NCBI RefSeq assembly: GCF_947487515.1
Contig: NZ_CANKWO010000004.1
Location: 62,001-126,000, forward strand
Source: an uncultured Litoreibacter sp.
Lineage (GTDB): Bacteria; Pseudomonadota; Alphaproteobacteria; Rhodobacterales; Rhodobacteraceae
Reading direction: 5' to 3'
DNA length: 64,000 bases
In this document: positions 17,556 to 25,756 of the stretch, piece by piece
Layout of the letters: each line of letters begins with the position of its first letter
Position numbering within the stretch: the stretch's first letter is position 1
The notes under the pieces: generated by a model
Told to the model about the DNA's origin: nothing
What the model saw: the letters and a program-made list of their open reading frames with translations, nothing else
Databases searched by the model: none
Translations under genes and position numbers: made by a program

Positions 17556-18215
17556 ATGCACCTCAATTTATGTTCAAGATATGTAGTGGCACTGATGGCG
17601 GCATTATTCCTAGCCTCGTGCAATGAAGTTTCGACGTCACAAAGCGGTCCGGATAGCGGCACAGAGCGAAAGGCCAGCCGTATGATGTCGCTTGTGGCAA
17701 AATCAGCGATCATCAGCCCAGCCCCCTTGGCTTGCCCGTTGAGCATTTATCGCAGCAAATCCAATCAAGACGGCGAAGTCGCAAACTGTAAAACCCACCC
17801 GAAGCTGTGCATTGCGCAATGTGAGCAGGGCAATCGAAAATCGTGCTTTGATGCGGCTCAGGTGATCGAGGCCGCGCGGGCGCGCGATGGCAATCAAGCA
17901 ACCTATCCGCTGTATGTAGAGGGCTGTGCGTTGGGTGACAGCAATGCCTGTGTCAACGCAATCGCAACCTTGAAGAATACGGTTTGGAGCAGCCCACCCC
18001 CCGCGAAAGCAGTCGCTCCGGCGTGCCAATACAAGACCGTGAAACGCATGTGTGATGAGAAGGCCCCGTGGGGGTGCTACATGACCGCGAAAGAATATCA
18101 GCGCCACGGCAAGAACGGTTACGTCAAGAACAGCAAAGTTAAACATGACCGCTATATGCGCCGCGCCTGTGCGTTGGCCCCTAAGTCTGGGGCATGCTTG
18201 GACCCATATAAATAA
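17556..18215 (+). CDS. Cysteine-rich predicted lipoprotein
   Basis: A 219-residue protein with a lipoprotein signal (MALMAALFLASC after a short charged leader, lipobox LASC) and AAAGGGACC upstream. The mature part has about a dozen cysteines spaced in helix-like units (CKTHPKLCIAQCEQGNRKSCFDAAQ, CALGDSNACVNA, CQYKTVKRMCDEKAPWGCYM, CALAPKSGACLD). The pattern recalls Sel1-like or Hcp-type disulfide-stapled helical repeats, though no repeat consensus is strict. Function unknown. Confidence 0.7.
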   Translation: MHLNLCSRYVVALMAALFLASCNEVSTSQSGPDSGTERKASRMMSLVAKSAIISPAPLACPLSIYRSKSNQDGEVANCKTHPKLCIAQCEQGNRKSCFDAAQVIEAARARDGNQATYPLYVEGCALGDSNACVNAIATLKNTVWSSPPPAKAVAPACQYKTVKRMCDEKAPWGCYMTAKEYQRHGKNGYVKNSKVKHDRYMRRACALAPKSGACLDPYK

Positions 18216-18252
18216 GGGATGAAGTCGGCGTTGGTGAAGGGGCAAGTTTTTA

Positions 18253-18272
18253 TTGATTGACGAGTCAATCAA
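18253..18272. promoter_or_regulatory. BetI operator (perfect palindrome)
   Basis: TTGATTGACGAGTCAATCAA is a perfect 9-2-9 inverted repeat located 20 nt before the betI start. It resembles the known enterobacterial BetI site (TTGATTGA..TCAAT). It should mediate choline-relieved repression of betI-betC-betB-betA. Confidence 0.85.
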
Positions 18273-18292
18273 AAACGATCAAGCGTATCGCC

Positions 18293-18865
18293 ATGCCAAA
18301 GCTTGGAATGGAACCGATACGCCGTGAGGCCCTAGTCACCGCCGCAATCGCCGAAATCGGCGCGGCGGGGTCGCTTGATGTAACAGTCAGTGCGATCTCC
18401 AAGCGCGCTGGCATGTCATCGGCTTTGGCGCATCATTACTTCGGCAATAAAGACCAGATTTTTCTTGCTGCCATGCGCCATATTCTGGCTGGGTTCGCCG
18501 TCGAAGTGCGGGGGCGCCTCAGCTTAACCACCACTCCGCGTGATCGTTTGACGGCGTTGCTTGAAGCAAGTTTCGCGCAATCCTGCTTTGATCCGGAAAT
18601 CATCTCGGCTTGGTTGAACTTCTATGTAAAGGCGCATTCCAGTCCGGATGCCATGCGTTTGCTGCGCGTCTACCAAAGACGTTTGCGCAGCAATTTGATC
18701 TATGCGCTGCGTCCAATCGCAGCCACCCCCGAGGCCTTGGCCGATGCGATCGCGGCTTTGATCGACGGGCTCTACATTCGGGCCGCCCTTGGTGCGCCCA
18801 TTGCCCGTGATCCTGCCGCGACAATTCTTGCCTTCACCGTACCCCATCTTGAGGACCAGCTATGA
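18293..18865 (+). CDS. betI: TetR-type repressor BetI
   Basis: The open frame starts at 18257 inside the operator; the ATG at 18293 gives MPKLGMEPIRREAL, which matches the BetI N-terminus. 190 residues: TetR helix-turn-helix at about 20-60 (VTVSAISKRAGMSSALAHHYFGNKDQIFLAA) and a ligand-binding domain. BetI represses glycine-betaine synthesis genes and is relieved by choline. The stop overlaps the betC start by 4 nt. Confidence 0.95.
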   Translation: MPKLGMEPIRREALVTAAIAEIGAAGSLDVTVSAISKRAGMSSALAHHYFGNKDQIFLAAMRHILAGFAVEVRGRLSLTTTPRDRLTALLEASFAQSCFDPEIISAWLNFYVKAHSSPDAMRLLRVYQRRLRSNLIYALRPIAATPEALADAIAALIDGLYIRAALGAPIARDPAATILAFTVPHLEDQL

Positions 18866-20370
18866 CACAACCGAACTTCCTGATTTTTATGGTCGATCAA
18901 CTCAACGGCACATTCTTTCCAGATGGCCCTGCAGATTGGCTTCACGCCCCGAACATCAAAAAGCTGGCGGCCCGCTCCACGCGGTTCAAAAACGCCTATA
19001 CGGCCTCGCCCCTATGTGCGCCGGGCCGAGCCAGCTTCATGACCGGTCAGCTGCCGTCGCGCACTGGGGTTTATGACAACGCAGCAGAATTCGCGTCCTC
19101 CATCCCGACCTTTGCGCATCACTTGCGTCGCGCGGGCTATCAAACCTGCCTGTCGGGCAAAATGCACTTTGTTGGCCCCGATCAGTTGCACGGGTTTGAG
19201 GAGCGCATGACCACCGACATTTATCCCGCCGATTTTGGCTGGACACCCGACTACCGCAAACCCGGCGAGCGGATCGAGTGGTGGTATCACAACATGGGGT
19301 CTGTCACTGGCGCAGGTGTGGCCGAAATTTCCAACCAGATGGAATACGACGATGAGGTCGCCTATCACGCGACCCGCAAAATTTACGATCTGGCGCGCGG
19401 CAATGACGACCGCCCTTGGTGCCTGATGGCCAGCTTCACGCACCCGCATGATCCCTATGTGGCGCGCAAAAAATACTGGGATCTCTATGAGGATTGCGAG
19501 CACCTGATGCCGGAAGTCGGCCCGATCCCTTATGAGGAACAAGACGGTCACTCCAAGCGCATTCTGGATGCCAACGACCGCGACAACTTCAACATCACCG
19601 AAGACCACATTCGTCGCGCCCGCCGTGCCTATTTCGCCAACATTTCTTACTTGGACGACAAAGTCGGCGAGGTGATGGAGGCATTGGAAGCCACACGCCA
19701 AGACGCAACCATCCTGTTTGTCGCCGACCATGGCGACATGCTGGGGGAACGCGGCTTGTGGTTCAAGATGAGCTTCTTTGAGGGGTCATCGCGCGTTCCG
19801 TTCATGATCTCCTCGCCTGATATGGAAGCGGGGCTGGTCACCACGCCCGTGTCCAACATCGACTTCTGTCCGACCGTTTGTGACCTCGCGGGCATTGATA
19901 TGTCCGAAGTGATGCCGTGGACGGATGGCGAGTCCATCGCGCCTTTGGGCAAGGGGCAGACACGCGACACTCCTGTCGCGATGGAATACGCGGCCGAAGC
20001 CAGCTACGCGCCGCTGGTGTCCCTGCGCTATGGCCAGTGGAAGTTCAACCGCTGCGCGCTGGACGACGACCAATTGTTTGATCTGGACGCGGATCCGCAT
20101 GAATTGACCAACCTCGTGGATGATCCTGCCCACGCGGGTACGCTGTCCTCCTTGCAAGCCAAATGCGAAGCCCGATGGGATTTGGAGGCCTATGACGCCG
20201 CTGTGCGCCACTCTCAGGCTGGTCGTTGGGTCGTCTACGAGGCGCTGCGCAAAGGTGGCTACTACCCTTGGGACTACCAACCGCTGCAAAAAGCATCCGA
20301 GCGCTACATGCGCAATCACATGGACCTCAACACGCTCGAGGAAAGCCAGCGCTTTCCCCGTGGCGAATAA
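18862..20370 (+). CDS. betC: Choline-sulfatase BetC
   Basis: A 502-residue arylsulfatase-family enzyme that hydrolyses choline-O-sulfate to choline and sulfate. The sulfatase signature C-A-P-G-R begins at Cys52, which would be converted to formylglycine. FLIFMVDQLNG supplies the N-terminal metal ligands, and VADHGDMLGERG the second metal set. The C-terminus (WDYQPLQKASERYMRNHMDLN) is the BetC-specific tail. It is second in the bet operon; marine bacteria use choline-O-sulfate as an osmolyte and carbon source. Confidence 0.95.
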   Translation: MTQPNFLIFMVDQLNGTFFPDGPADWLHAPNIKKLAARSTRFKNAYTASPLCAPGRASFMTGQLPSRTGVYDNAAEFASSIPTFAHHLRRAGYQTCLSGKMHFVGPDQLHGFEERMTTDIYPADFGWTPDYRKPGERIEWWYHNMGSVTGAGVAEISNQMEYDDEVAYHATRKIYDLARGNDDRPWCLMASFTHPHDPYVARKKYWDLYEDCEHLMPEVGPIPYEEQDGHSKRILDANDRDNFNITEDHIRRARRAYFANISYLDDKVGEVMEALEATRQDATILFVADHGDMLGERGLWFKMSFFEGSSRVPFMISSPDMEAGLVTTPVSNIDFCPTVCDLAGIDMSEVMPWTDGESIAPLGKGQTRDTPVAMEYAAEASYAPLVSLRYGQWKFNRCALDDDQLFDLDADPHELTNLVDDPAHAGTLSSLQAKCEARWDLEAYDAAVRHSQAGRWVVYEALRKGGYYPWDYQPLQKASERYMRNHMDLNTLEESQRFPRGE

Positions 20371-20400
20371 AATCAGAACTTTTTGTCGGAGCACATCCAC

Positions 20401-21855
20401 ATGCAAAACGCACAACCTACCGCCAGCCATTTCATCAATGGCGCCTACGTCGAAGACACCTCCGGTGCAAAGATCGAATGTATCTACCCAGCGACGGGTG
20501 AGGTGATCGCGACATTGCACGAGGCCACGCCCGCAATAGTCGATCAAGCCCTAGAGGCTGCCAAAGAGGGCCAGAAAATCTGGGCCGCAATGACCGGCAC
20601 CGAGCGGGGCCGCGTCTTGCGCCGTGCCGCCGATATGATCCGCGACCGCAACCGTGATCTGTCGGTTCTGGAAACCCTAGATACGGGCAAGCCATTGCAA
20701 GAAACGCTGGTGGCCGATGCGACGTCCGGCGCGGATGCGTTGGAATACTTCGGTGGCTTGGCAGGGTCACTTACGGGCGAGCATGTGCAACTGGGCCAAG
20801 ACTGGGTCTACACCATCCGCGAAGCCTTGGGTGTTTGCGTCGGCATCGGTGCGTGGAACTACCCGACGCAGATTGCGTGCTGGAAAGGTGCGCCTGCGCT
20901 GGCTTGTGGCAACTCGATGGTGTTCAAACCCTCCGAGACAACGCCGCTGAGCGCTTTGAAAGTCGCGGAAATCCTGTTCGAAGCCGGACTGCCCGCAGGG
21001 GTCTACAACGTAGTCCAAGGCCGCGGCGCAGTAGGGGCATCGTTGGTCACCGATCCGCGCGTCGCCAAAGTGTCACTCACTGGGTCGGTTCCAACAGGTC
21101 GCAAGGTCTATGCTGCCGCGGCGGAAGGCATGAAGCACGTCACGATGGAGTTGGGCGGCAAATCCCCGATGATCGTCTTTGAAGACGCCGACATCGACAA
21201 CGCCGTGTCTGGTGCGATCTTGGGCAACTTCTATTCTTCGGGCCAAGTCTGCTCCAATGGCACCCGCGTGTTCGTCCACAAAAGCATCAAAGAGGCCTTC
21301 ATCAAGCGCCTGAGTGAACGCCTTGAAGGCGTGGTCATGGGCGATCCGCTGGATGAGGCCACAAATTTCGGGCCGATGGTCTCCGCAGATCAGATGAATA
21401 TCGCAATGGGCTATGTCCAAAAGGGTGTGCAAGAGGGGGCAACCTTGGTTGCTGGTGGCAAGCAGCTGGATAGGGATGGCTACTTCATGGAGCCAACCGT
21501 TTTTGCCGATGTCACCGATGATATGACCATCGCACGCGAGGAAATCTTTGGCCCTGTGATGTCCATTTTCGACTTCGACACCGAAGAAGAAGTATTGGCG
21601 CGGGCGAATGACACCGAGTTTGGCCTTGCCGCTGGTGTGTTCACCAACGACCTGACCCGCGCGCACCGCGTTGTTGCGGGCTTCGAGGCGGGGACTTGCT
21701 ACATCAACACCTACAACTTGGCCCCTGTTGAGGCTCCGTTCGGTGGCTCCAAAGCGTCGGGCGTTGGGCGTGAGAATTCGAAAGAAGCGATCAACCACTA
21801 CTCCGAAGTGAAAACAGTCTACGTCGCAATGACCCCAGTAGAGGCGCAGTTCTGA
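20401..21855 (+). CDS. betB: Betaine-aldehyde dehydrogenase BetB
   Basis: 484 residues from the ATG at 20401 ([19 protein letters not shown]); the frame extends to a TTG at 20383 that is not needed. It oxidises betaine aldehyde to glycine betaine with NAD(P). Catalytic Cys284 lies in [11 protein letters not shown] and the general-base Glu in [10 protein letters not shown]; the cofactor motif is GSVPTGRKV. The stop overlaps the betA ATG by one base. Confidence 0.96.
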   Translation: MQNAQPTASHFINGAYVEDTSGAKIECIYPATGEVIATLHEATPAIVDQALEAAKEGQKIWAAMTGTERGRVLRRAADMIRDRNRDLSVLETLDTGKPLQETLVADATSGADALEYFGGLAGSLTGEHVQLGQDWVYTIREALGVCVGIGAWNYPTQIACWKGAPALACGNSMVFKPSETTPLSALKVAEILFEAGLPAGVYNVVQGRGAVGASLVTDPRVAKVSLTGSVPTGRKVYAAAAEGMKHVTMELGGKSPMIVFEDADIDNAVSGAILGNFYSSGQVCSNGTRVFVHKSIKEAFIKRLSERLEGVVMGDPLDEATNFGPMVSADQMNIAMGYVQKGVQEGATLVAGGKQLDRDGYFMEPTVFADVTDDMTIAREEIFGPVMSIFDFDTEEEVLARANDTEFGLAAGVFTNDLTRAHRVVAGFEAGTCYINTYNLAPVEAPFGGSKASGVGRENSKEAINHYSEVKTVYVAMTPVEAQF

Positions 21856-23513
21856 TGCAAGCGGATTACGTCATTGTCGGCGCGGGCTCTGCGGGCTGCG
21901 CCATGGCTTACCGTCTGGCAGAGGCGGGGGAATCTGTGCTGGTGATTGAACACGGCGGCACAGATATCGGCCCATTCATCCAGATGCCTGGCGCGCTGAG
22001 CTACCCTATGAATATGTCGCGCTATGACTGGGGCTATAAGTCCGAGCCTGAGCCACACCTGCAAGACCGCGAACTGGTCACCCCGCGCGGCAAGGTCGTC
22101 GGTGGGTCGTCTTCGATCAACGGTATGGTTTACGTGCGCGGCCACGCAGGGGACTTTGATCACTGGGCAGAGCAGGGGGCCGACGGCTGGTCTTACGCCC
22201 ATGTGCTTCCCTACTACAAACGCATGGAGAATTGGTCCTCAGGCGGGCGCGGTGGCGATCGCAGTTGGCGCGGCAAAAACGGGCCGCTGAATGTCACCCG
22301 TGGCCCCGGAAAGAACCCACTGACCAAAGCGTTTGTAAAAGCTGGTGAGCAGGCGGGCTATCAAGTGACGCCCGATTACAACGGCGAGCAGCAAGAAGGC
22401 GTCGGCCCGTTTGATGCGACAATCAGAAACGGCCGGCGTTGGTCTGCCGCGAACGCGTATTTGCGCCCTGCGCTGAAACGCAAGAATTGCACGCTTGTTC
22501 AGGCCTTCGCGCAAAAGGTGGTCATCGAAGATGGCCGCGCGACGGGTGTCGAAGTTCTGCGCGGGGGCAAGGTCGAAGTCATCAAGGCGGGCAAAGAAGT
22601 CATCCTTGCCGCCTCATCGATCAATAGCCCCAAGCTTTTGATGTTGTCGGGCATCGGCCCTGCGCAGCACCTGAAAGACCACGGGATCGAGGTTGTCGCG
22701 GATCGCCAAGGCGTGGGGCAAAACCTGCAAGACCACTTGGAAATCTACCTGCAAATGGCCGCCTCTAAGCCCGTTAGCCTGTATAAATACTGGAATATTC
22801 CAGGCAAAGGCTGGGTCGGCACTCAGTGGTTGCTGGCAAAGTTGGGCCTTGGTGCGTCCAATCAGTTCGAATCCGGCGGCTTCATCCGTTCGGCGGCTGG
22901 GGTGCGCTACCCTGACATCCAGTTCCACTTCTTGCCAATTGCAGTGCGCTATGACGGCAAAGCGGCGGCAGAAGGGCACGGATATCAAGCTCACGTCGGG
23001 CCTATGCGGTCCAAGTCACGCGGGCAGGTGACCTTGAAATCAAGCGATCCGGCAGAGGCGCCGAAGATTGAATTCAACTACATGTCCCACCCCGATGATT
23101 GGGAGGACTTCCGCAAATGCGTTCGCCTCACACGTGAGATATTCGGACAAGAGGCGTTTTCGCAGTACACACGCCACGAAATCCAACCCGGTGCGGATGT
23201 GGAAACGGACGAGCAAATCGATGCCTTCATCGCAGAGCACGCCGAAAGTGCATATCATCCCTGCGGCACCGCCCGCATGGGGCGCCGCAACGATGCCATG
23301 GCCGTAGTTGATCCAGAGTGTCGCGTGATTGGGGTTGAAGGGTTGCGCCTCGCCGATAGCTCGATCTTCCCGCGCATCACCAACGGCAACCTGAATGCGC
23401 CGTCTATCATGGTGGGCGAAAAGGCCGCGGATCACATTCTTGGCCGCGACCCGCTTCCTGCGGACAACTCCAAGCCATGGATTCACCCGAACTGGCGTAC
23501 TGAGCAGCGGTAA
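21855..23513 (+). CDS. betA: Choline dehydrogenase BetA
   Basis: A 552-residue GMC flavoprotein oxidoreductase that oxidises choline to betaine aldehyde. FAD-binding [17 protein letters not shown] at the N-terminus; GMC signatures [18 protein letters not shown] and [17 protein letters not shown]; the catalytic histidine region is near [10 protein letters not shown], and the terminal [18 protein letters not shown] is typical. It is the last gene of betICBA. No betT-type choline transporter is present nearby. Confidence 0.96.
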   Translation: MQADYVIVGAGSAGCAMAYRLAEAGESVLVIEHGGTDIGPFIQMPGALSYPMNMSRYDWGYKSEPEPHLQDRELVTPRGKVVGGSSSINGMVYVRGHAGDFDHWAEQGADGWSYAHVLPYYKRMENWSSGGRGGDRSWRGKNGPLNVTRGPGKNPLTKAFVKAGEQAGYQVTPDYNGEQQEGVGPFDATIRNGRRWSAANAYLRPALKRKNCTLVQAFAQKVVIEDGRATGVEVLRGGKVEVIKAGKEVILAASSINSPKLLMLSGIGPAQHLKDHGIEVVADRQGVGQNLQDHLEIYLQMAASKPVSLYKYWNIPGKGWVGTQWLLAKLGLGASNQFESGGFIRSAAGVRYPDIQFHFLPIAVRYDGKAAAEGHGYQAHVGPMRSKSRGQVTLKSSDPAEAPKIEFNYMSHPDDWEDFRKCVRLTREIFGQEAFSQYTRHEIQPGADVETDEQIDAFIAEHAESAYHPCGTARMGRRNDAMAVVDPECRVIGVEGLRLADSSIFPRITNGNLNAPSIMVGEKAADHILGRDPLPADNSKPWIHPNWRTEQR

Positions 23514-23533
23514 TAAACATCGTTTGATTGTGT

Positions 23534-23562
23534 CGGTCCCCGACAGTCGGGGGCCGTCTCTA
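23534..23562 (+). terminator. Likely terminator between betA and the convergent AraC gene
   Basis: A 10-bp stem CGGTCCCCGA / TCGGGGGCCG with a 3-nt loop CAG (23534-23556), followed by TCTCTACC. The U-tract is poor, so efficiency is uncertain. Confidence 0.5.
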
Positions 23563-23563
23563 C

Positions 23564-24424
23564 CTAAGCGCGTGGCGCGCGCCGGTAGGCACTGGGGCTG
23601 GCGCCCGTCTCTCGCCGAAAGGCACGGTTGAAAGCATTAGCGTCGGCATAACCGGTCTTATAGGCAATCTCATCCACAAGCAGGGTGGTGCTTTCCAGCA
23701 TCTTGCAGGCCTGCCCCATCCGGCATTGCCGCACATAGTGGATCGGGGACAGCCCGGTTGCCAGTTTGAAGCGCTCGGCGAAGGCAGTGCGCGATTGTCC
23801 GTATATGTCTGCAAGGGAATCCACCGTCCACGCCGCACTAGGGTTGGAGTGGATTTCTTCCAGTACACCCTTAATTCGCGGGTTGGCCAGCGCTTGCAGG
23901 GTTTCATCATGAGAAAGGGCGCTTTGGAGCCAGTCGTGAACCGTATGCAGGCATAGAATTTCGGTCAAACGGTTCAGCACGCTTTGCTGGGGGGCGGATG
24001 TTTTGCTGACCTCGGCGTTGATAAGTTGAAAGATCAGGTCGAGCTTATGCGCCCGCCCGTCCGTGCCGCTGCGCTCGATCAGCATGTCGGGAAGGCGCGA
24101 GGTGATGGCTTTCGGGGTGTTTTCGGTGAATTGGAAATAGCCACAGAACAAATGCGCGTTCATAGCGCCATCCGCGTTCTCATCGCTGAAGTAGCAATGC
24201 GCTTTTCCATTCGGGATGATCACAATGTCGCCAGCCAGTAGCAAGCTTGGCTCCGGCATGCCGTCGATCTGCAGCCATGTTTGACCGGATAAAACCAGAT
24301 GAAACCGAGCGAAGCCCTCCGAGGAAGGATGGCAGAAGTACCATGGGGCGGTCAGGGTCTCCCCGACGCAGGCCGTGCCGCGAACGCGAATTAGATCAAG
24401 GAGTTTTAAGATGTCATCAGTCAT
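23564..24424 (-). CDS. AraC family transcriptional regulator (cupin-type sensor)
   Basis: About 286 residues from the ATG at 24424 (MTDDILKLLDLIRVRG); the frame opens at 24484 but the extra residues look non-native. Residues about 1-170 resemble the AraC cupin N-domain (GTACVGETLTAPWYFCHPSSEGFARFHLVLSG). Two helix-turn-helices follow in the C-terminal 100 residues (WTVDSLADIYGQSRTAFAERF and VDEIAYKTGYADANAFNRAFRRETG). It converges on the bet operon; target unknown. Confidence 0.88.
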   Translation of the reverse strand: MTDDILKLLDLIRVRGTACVGETLTAPWYFCHPSSEGFARFHLVLSGQTWLQIDGMPEPSLLLAGDIVIIPNGKAHCYFSDENADGAMNAHLFCGYFQFTENTPKAITSRLPDMLIERSGTDGRAHKLDLIFQLINAEVSKTSAPQQSVLNRLTEILCLHTVHDWLQSALSHDETLQALANPRIKGVLEEIHSNPSAAWTVDSLADIYGQSRTAFAERFKLATGLSPIHYVRQCRMGQACKMLESTTLLVDEIAYKTGYADANAFNRAFRRETGASPSAYRRAPRA

Positions 24425-24729
24425 GCTTCTTTGATCTGAAAGATGCTGATCACGTTCTATAGACGAAGCCGTTATCTCGCACACATTGAAGCGAGAAAGA
24501 GTGAGGCATCAGACACGAAACCGTCAGATCGGACACGTCTGTGTGATCTACGTGCGATGACTTGGACGATCTGCAAGAAATGCCGGACGCACGGCACTGT
24601 TCCCTGTTTCTCAACCCGTTAACCTTAAAATCCGGAAGTCATTAAGTCCCTGTAAATGGCAGCATGACATACCGCAGACGGCTCAGTTCGATCTGGGTGA
24701 AAATTATTGGTCAAACTGGAGAAACGATC

Positions 24730-25050
24730 ATGAAAACTATTCTAGCCGCCACCGTAGCAACTTTGGCATTTGCCGCCCCTTCGTTCGCAGAAACATCTGC
24801 AGCCGAACTGTTCGCCATGAGCAACGCCTCTGCTGCCGAGACAATCTTGCGTGAAACATCCATGGGCGACGTCACATCTGCCCGCATTCGTTTGGCATTG
24901 GGCAACATGAGCGCGGCAGAGCGCCAGGCCTTTTTCCAAGCGGACACCGTATCGCGCCAGCGCATTCTGAAGAACGCCAAGCTGTTTGGTGACAGCAACA
25001 GCGCCGCTGAAATGGCGTCCGAATCCGTAAAGGCAGCTGCTGGCAACTAG
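24730..25050 (+). CDS. Small secreted helical protein
   Basis: The ATG at 24730 follows a GGAGAAACG ribosome binding site and starts a Sec signal peptide (MKTILAATVATLAFAAPSFA-ET). The mature part of about 86 residues is predicted helical, Ala/Ser/Met-rich and cysteine-free (SAAELFAMSNASAAETILRE, MSAAERQAFFQADTVSRQRIL). No family recognised. A hairpin terminator follows, then the exported MsrB gene 84 nt on. Confidence 0.72.
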   Translation: MKTILAATVATLAFAAPSFAETSAAELFAMSNASAAETILRETSMGDVTSARIRLALGNMSAAERQAFFQADTVSRQRILKNAKLFGDSNSAAEMASESVKAAAGN

Positions 25051-25077
25051 GTTCGCCTGTCGCGACGACGTTTACTC

Positions 25078-25116
25078 GGGCGGGCTGCGGTGATGCGTAG
25101 CCCGCCCCTATAGTTT
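25078..25116 (+). terminator. Probable intrinsic terminator
   Basis: GGGCGGGCT / AGCCCGCCC (9 bp, extendable to 12 with a G-U pair), followed by CTATAGTTT. It separates the small secreted protein gene from the msrB-like gene. Confidence 0.55.
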
Positions 25117-25133
25117 AAGGAAAGGCCACCTCA

Positions 25134-25670
25134 ATGACCCATGCAAACGGTAACAGTCTTACACGGCGGGGGTTCTTCGCGAGCACAGGCGCAGCAGCTC
25201 TGACTGTTGCAAGCACACCGGTGGTGGCCAGTGTAGAGGCGGGAAGCGCCTCGAACTTCAAATTTGAAATCAATCGCACAGTGGATGAATGGCTGACCCA
25301 ATTGGGCGAGCAAAGCTACGCGATCATGCGCGAAGGGTTCACCGAGGCCCCTAAATCCAGCCCGTTGTGGGAAGAAACCCGCGCTGGCACCTACCATTGC
25401 AAAGGCTGCGACTTACACAACTACAGCGCCAATCAGAAAGTCGTTCTGGAGAAAGGCTGGGTGTTCTTCTACCACGCAGAGCCCGATTCTGTCCTGATGG
25501 CGATTGACGGTGCGGTGCCGGAATATGGTGCGATGTCCGAGGATGCCGCGTTGATTGAGTTGCATTGCCGCCGATGTGCGGGGCACTTGGGGCATCTTGT
25601 GATCATTGCGGGCGGCATGAAGCACTGTATCAACGGCGCATCATTGGACTTCAAACCGACGGCCGCCTAG
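25134..25670 (+). CDS. Tat-exported peptide-methionine (R)-S-oxide reductase (MsrB-like)
   Basis: A 178-residue protein. The N-terminus LTRRGFFASTGAAALTVAS is a twin-arginine signal. The SelR/MsrB domain covers about 45-176: structural zinc cysteines C89/C92 (CKGC) and C145/C148 (CRRC), then the catalytic motif KHCINGASLDF with Cys165. The canonical GWPSF loop is altered to GWVFF, so substrate use may differ. MsrB reduces methionine R-sulfoxide in proteins; a Tat signal puts it in the periplasm. Confidence 0.86.
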   Translation: MTHANGNSLTRRGFFASTGAAALTVASTPVVASVEAGSASNFKFEINRTVDEWLTQLGEQSYAIMREGFTEAPKSSPLWEETRAGTYHCKGCDLHNYSANQKVVLEKGWVFFYHAEPDSVLMAIDGAVPEYGAMSEDAALIELHCRRCAGHLGHLVIIAGGMKHCINGASLDFKPTAA

Positions 25671-25756
25671 CGCCGCCAAAGGGATGCAAAACAAACTGCG
25701 GAACGAAATAAGAACACCTCTTTCCCTAAAGAGGGGATCACGCTATCCTATCTGGC

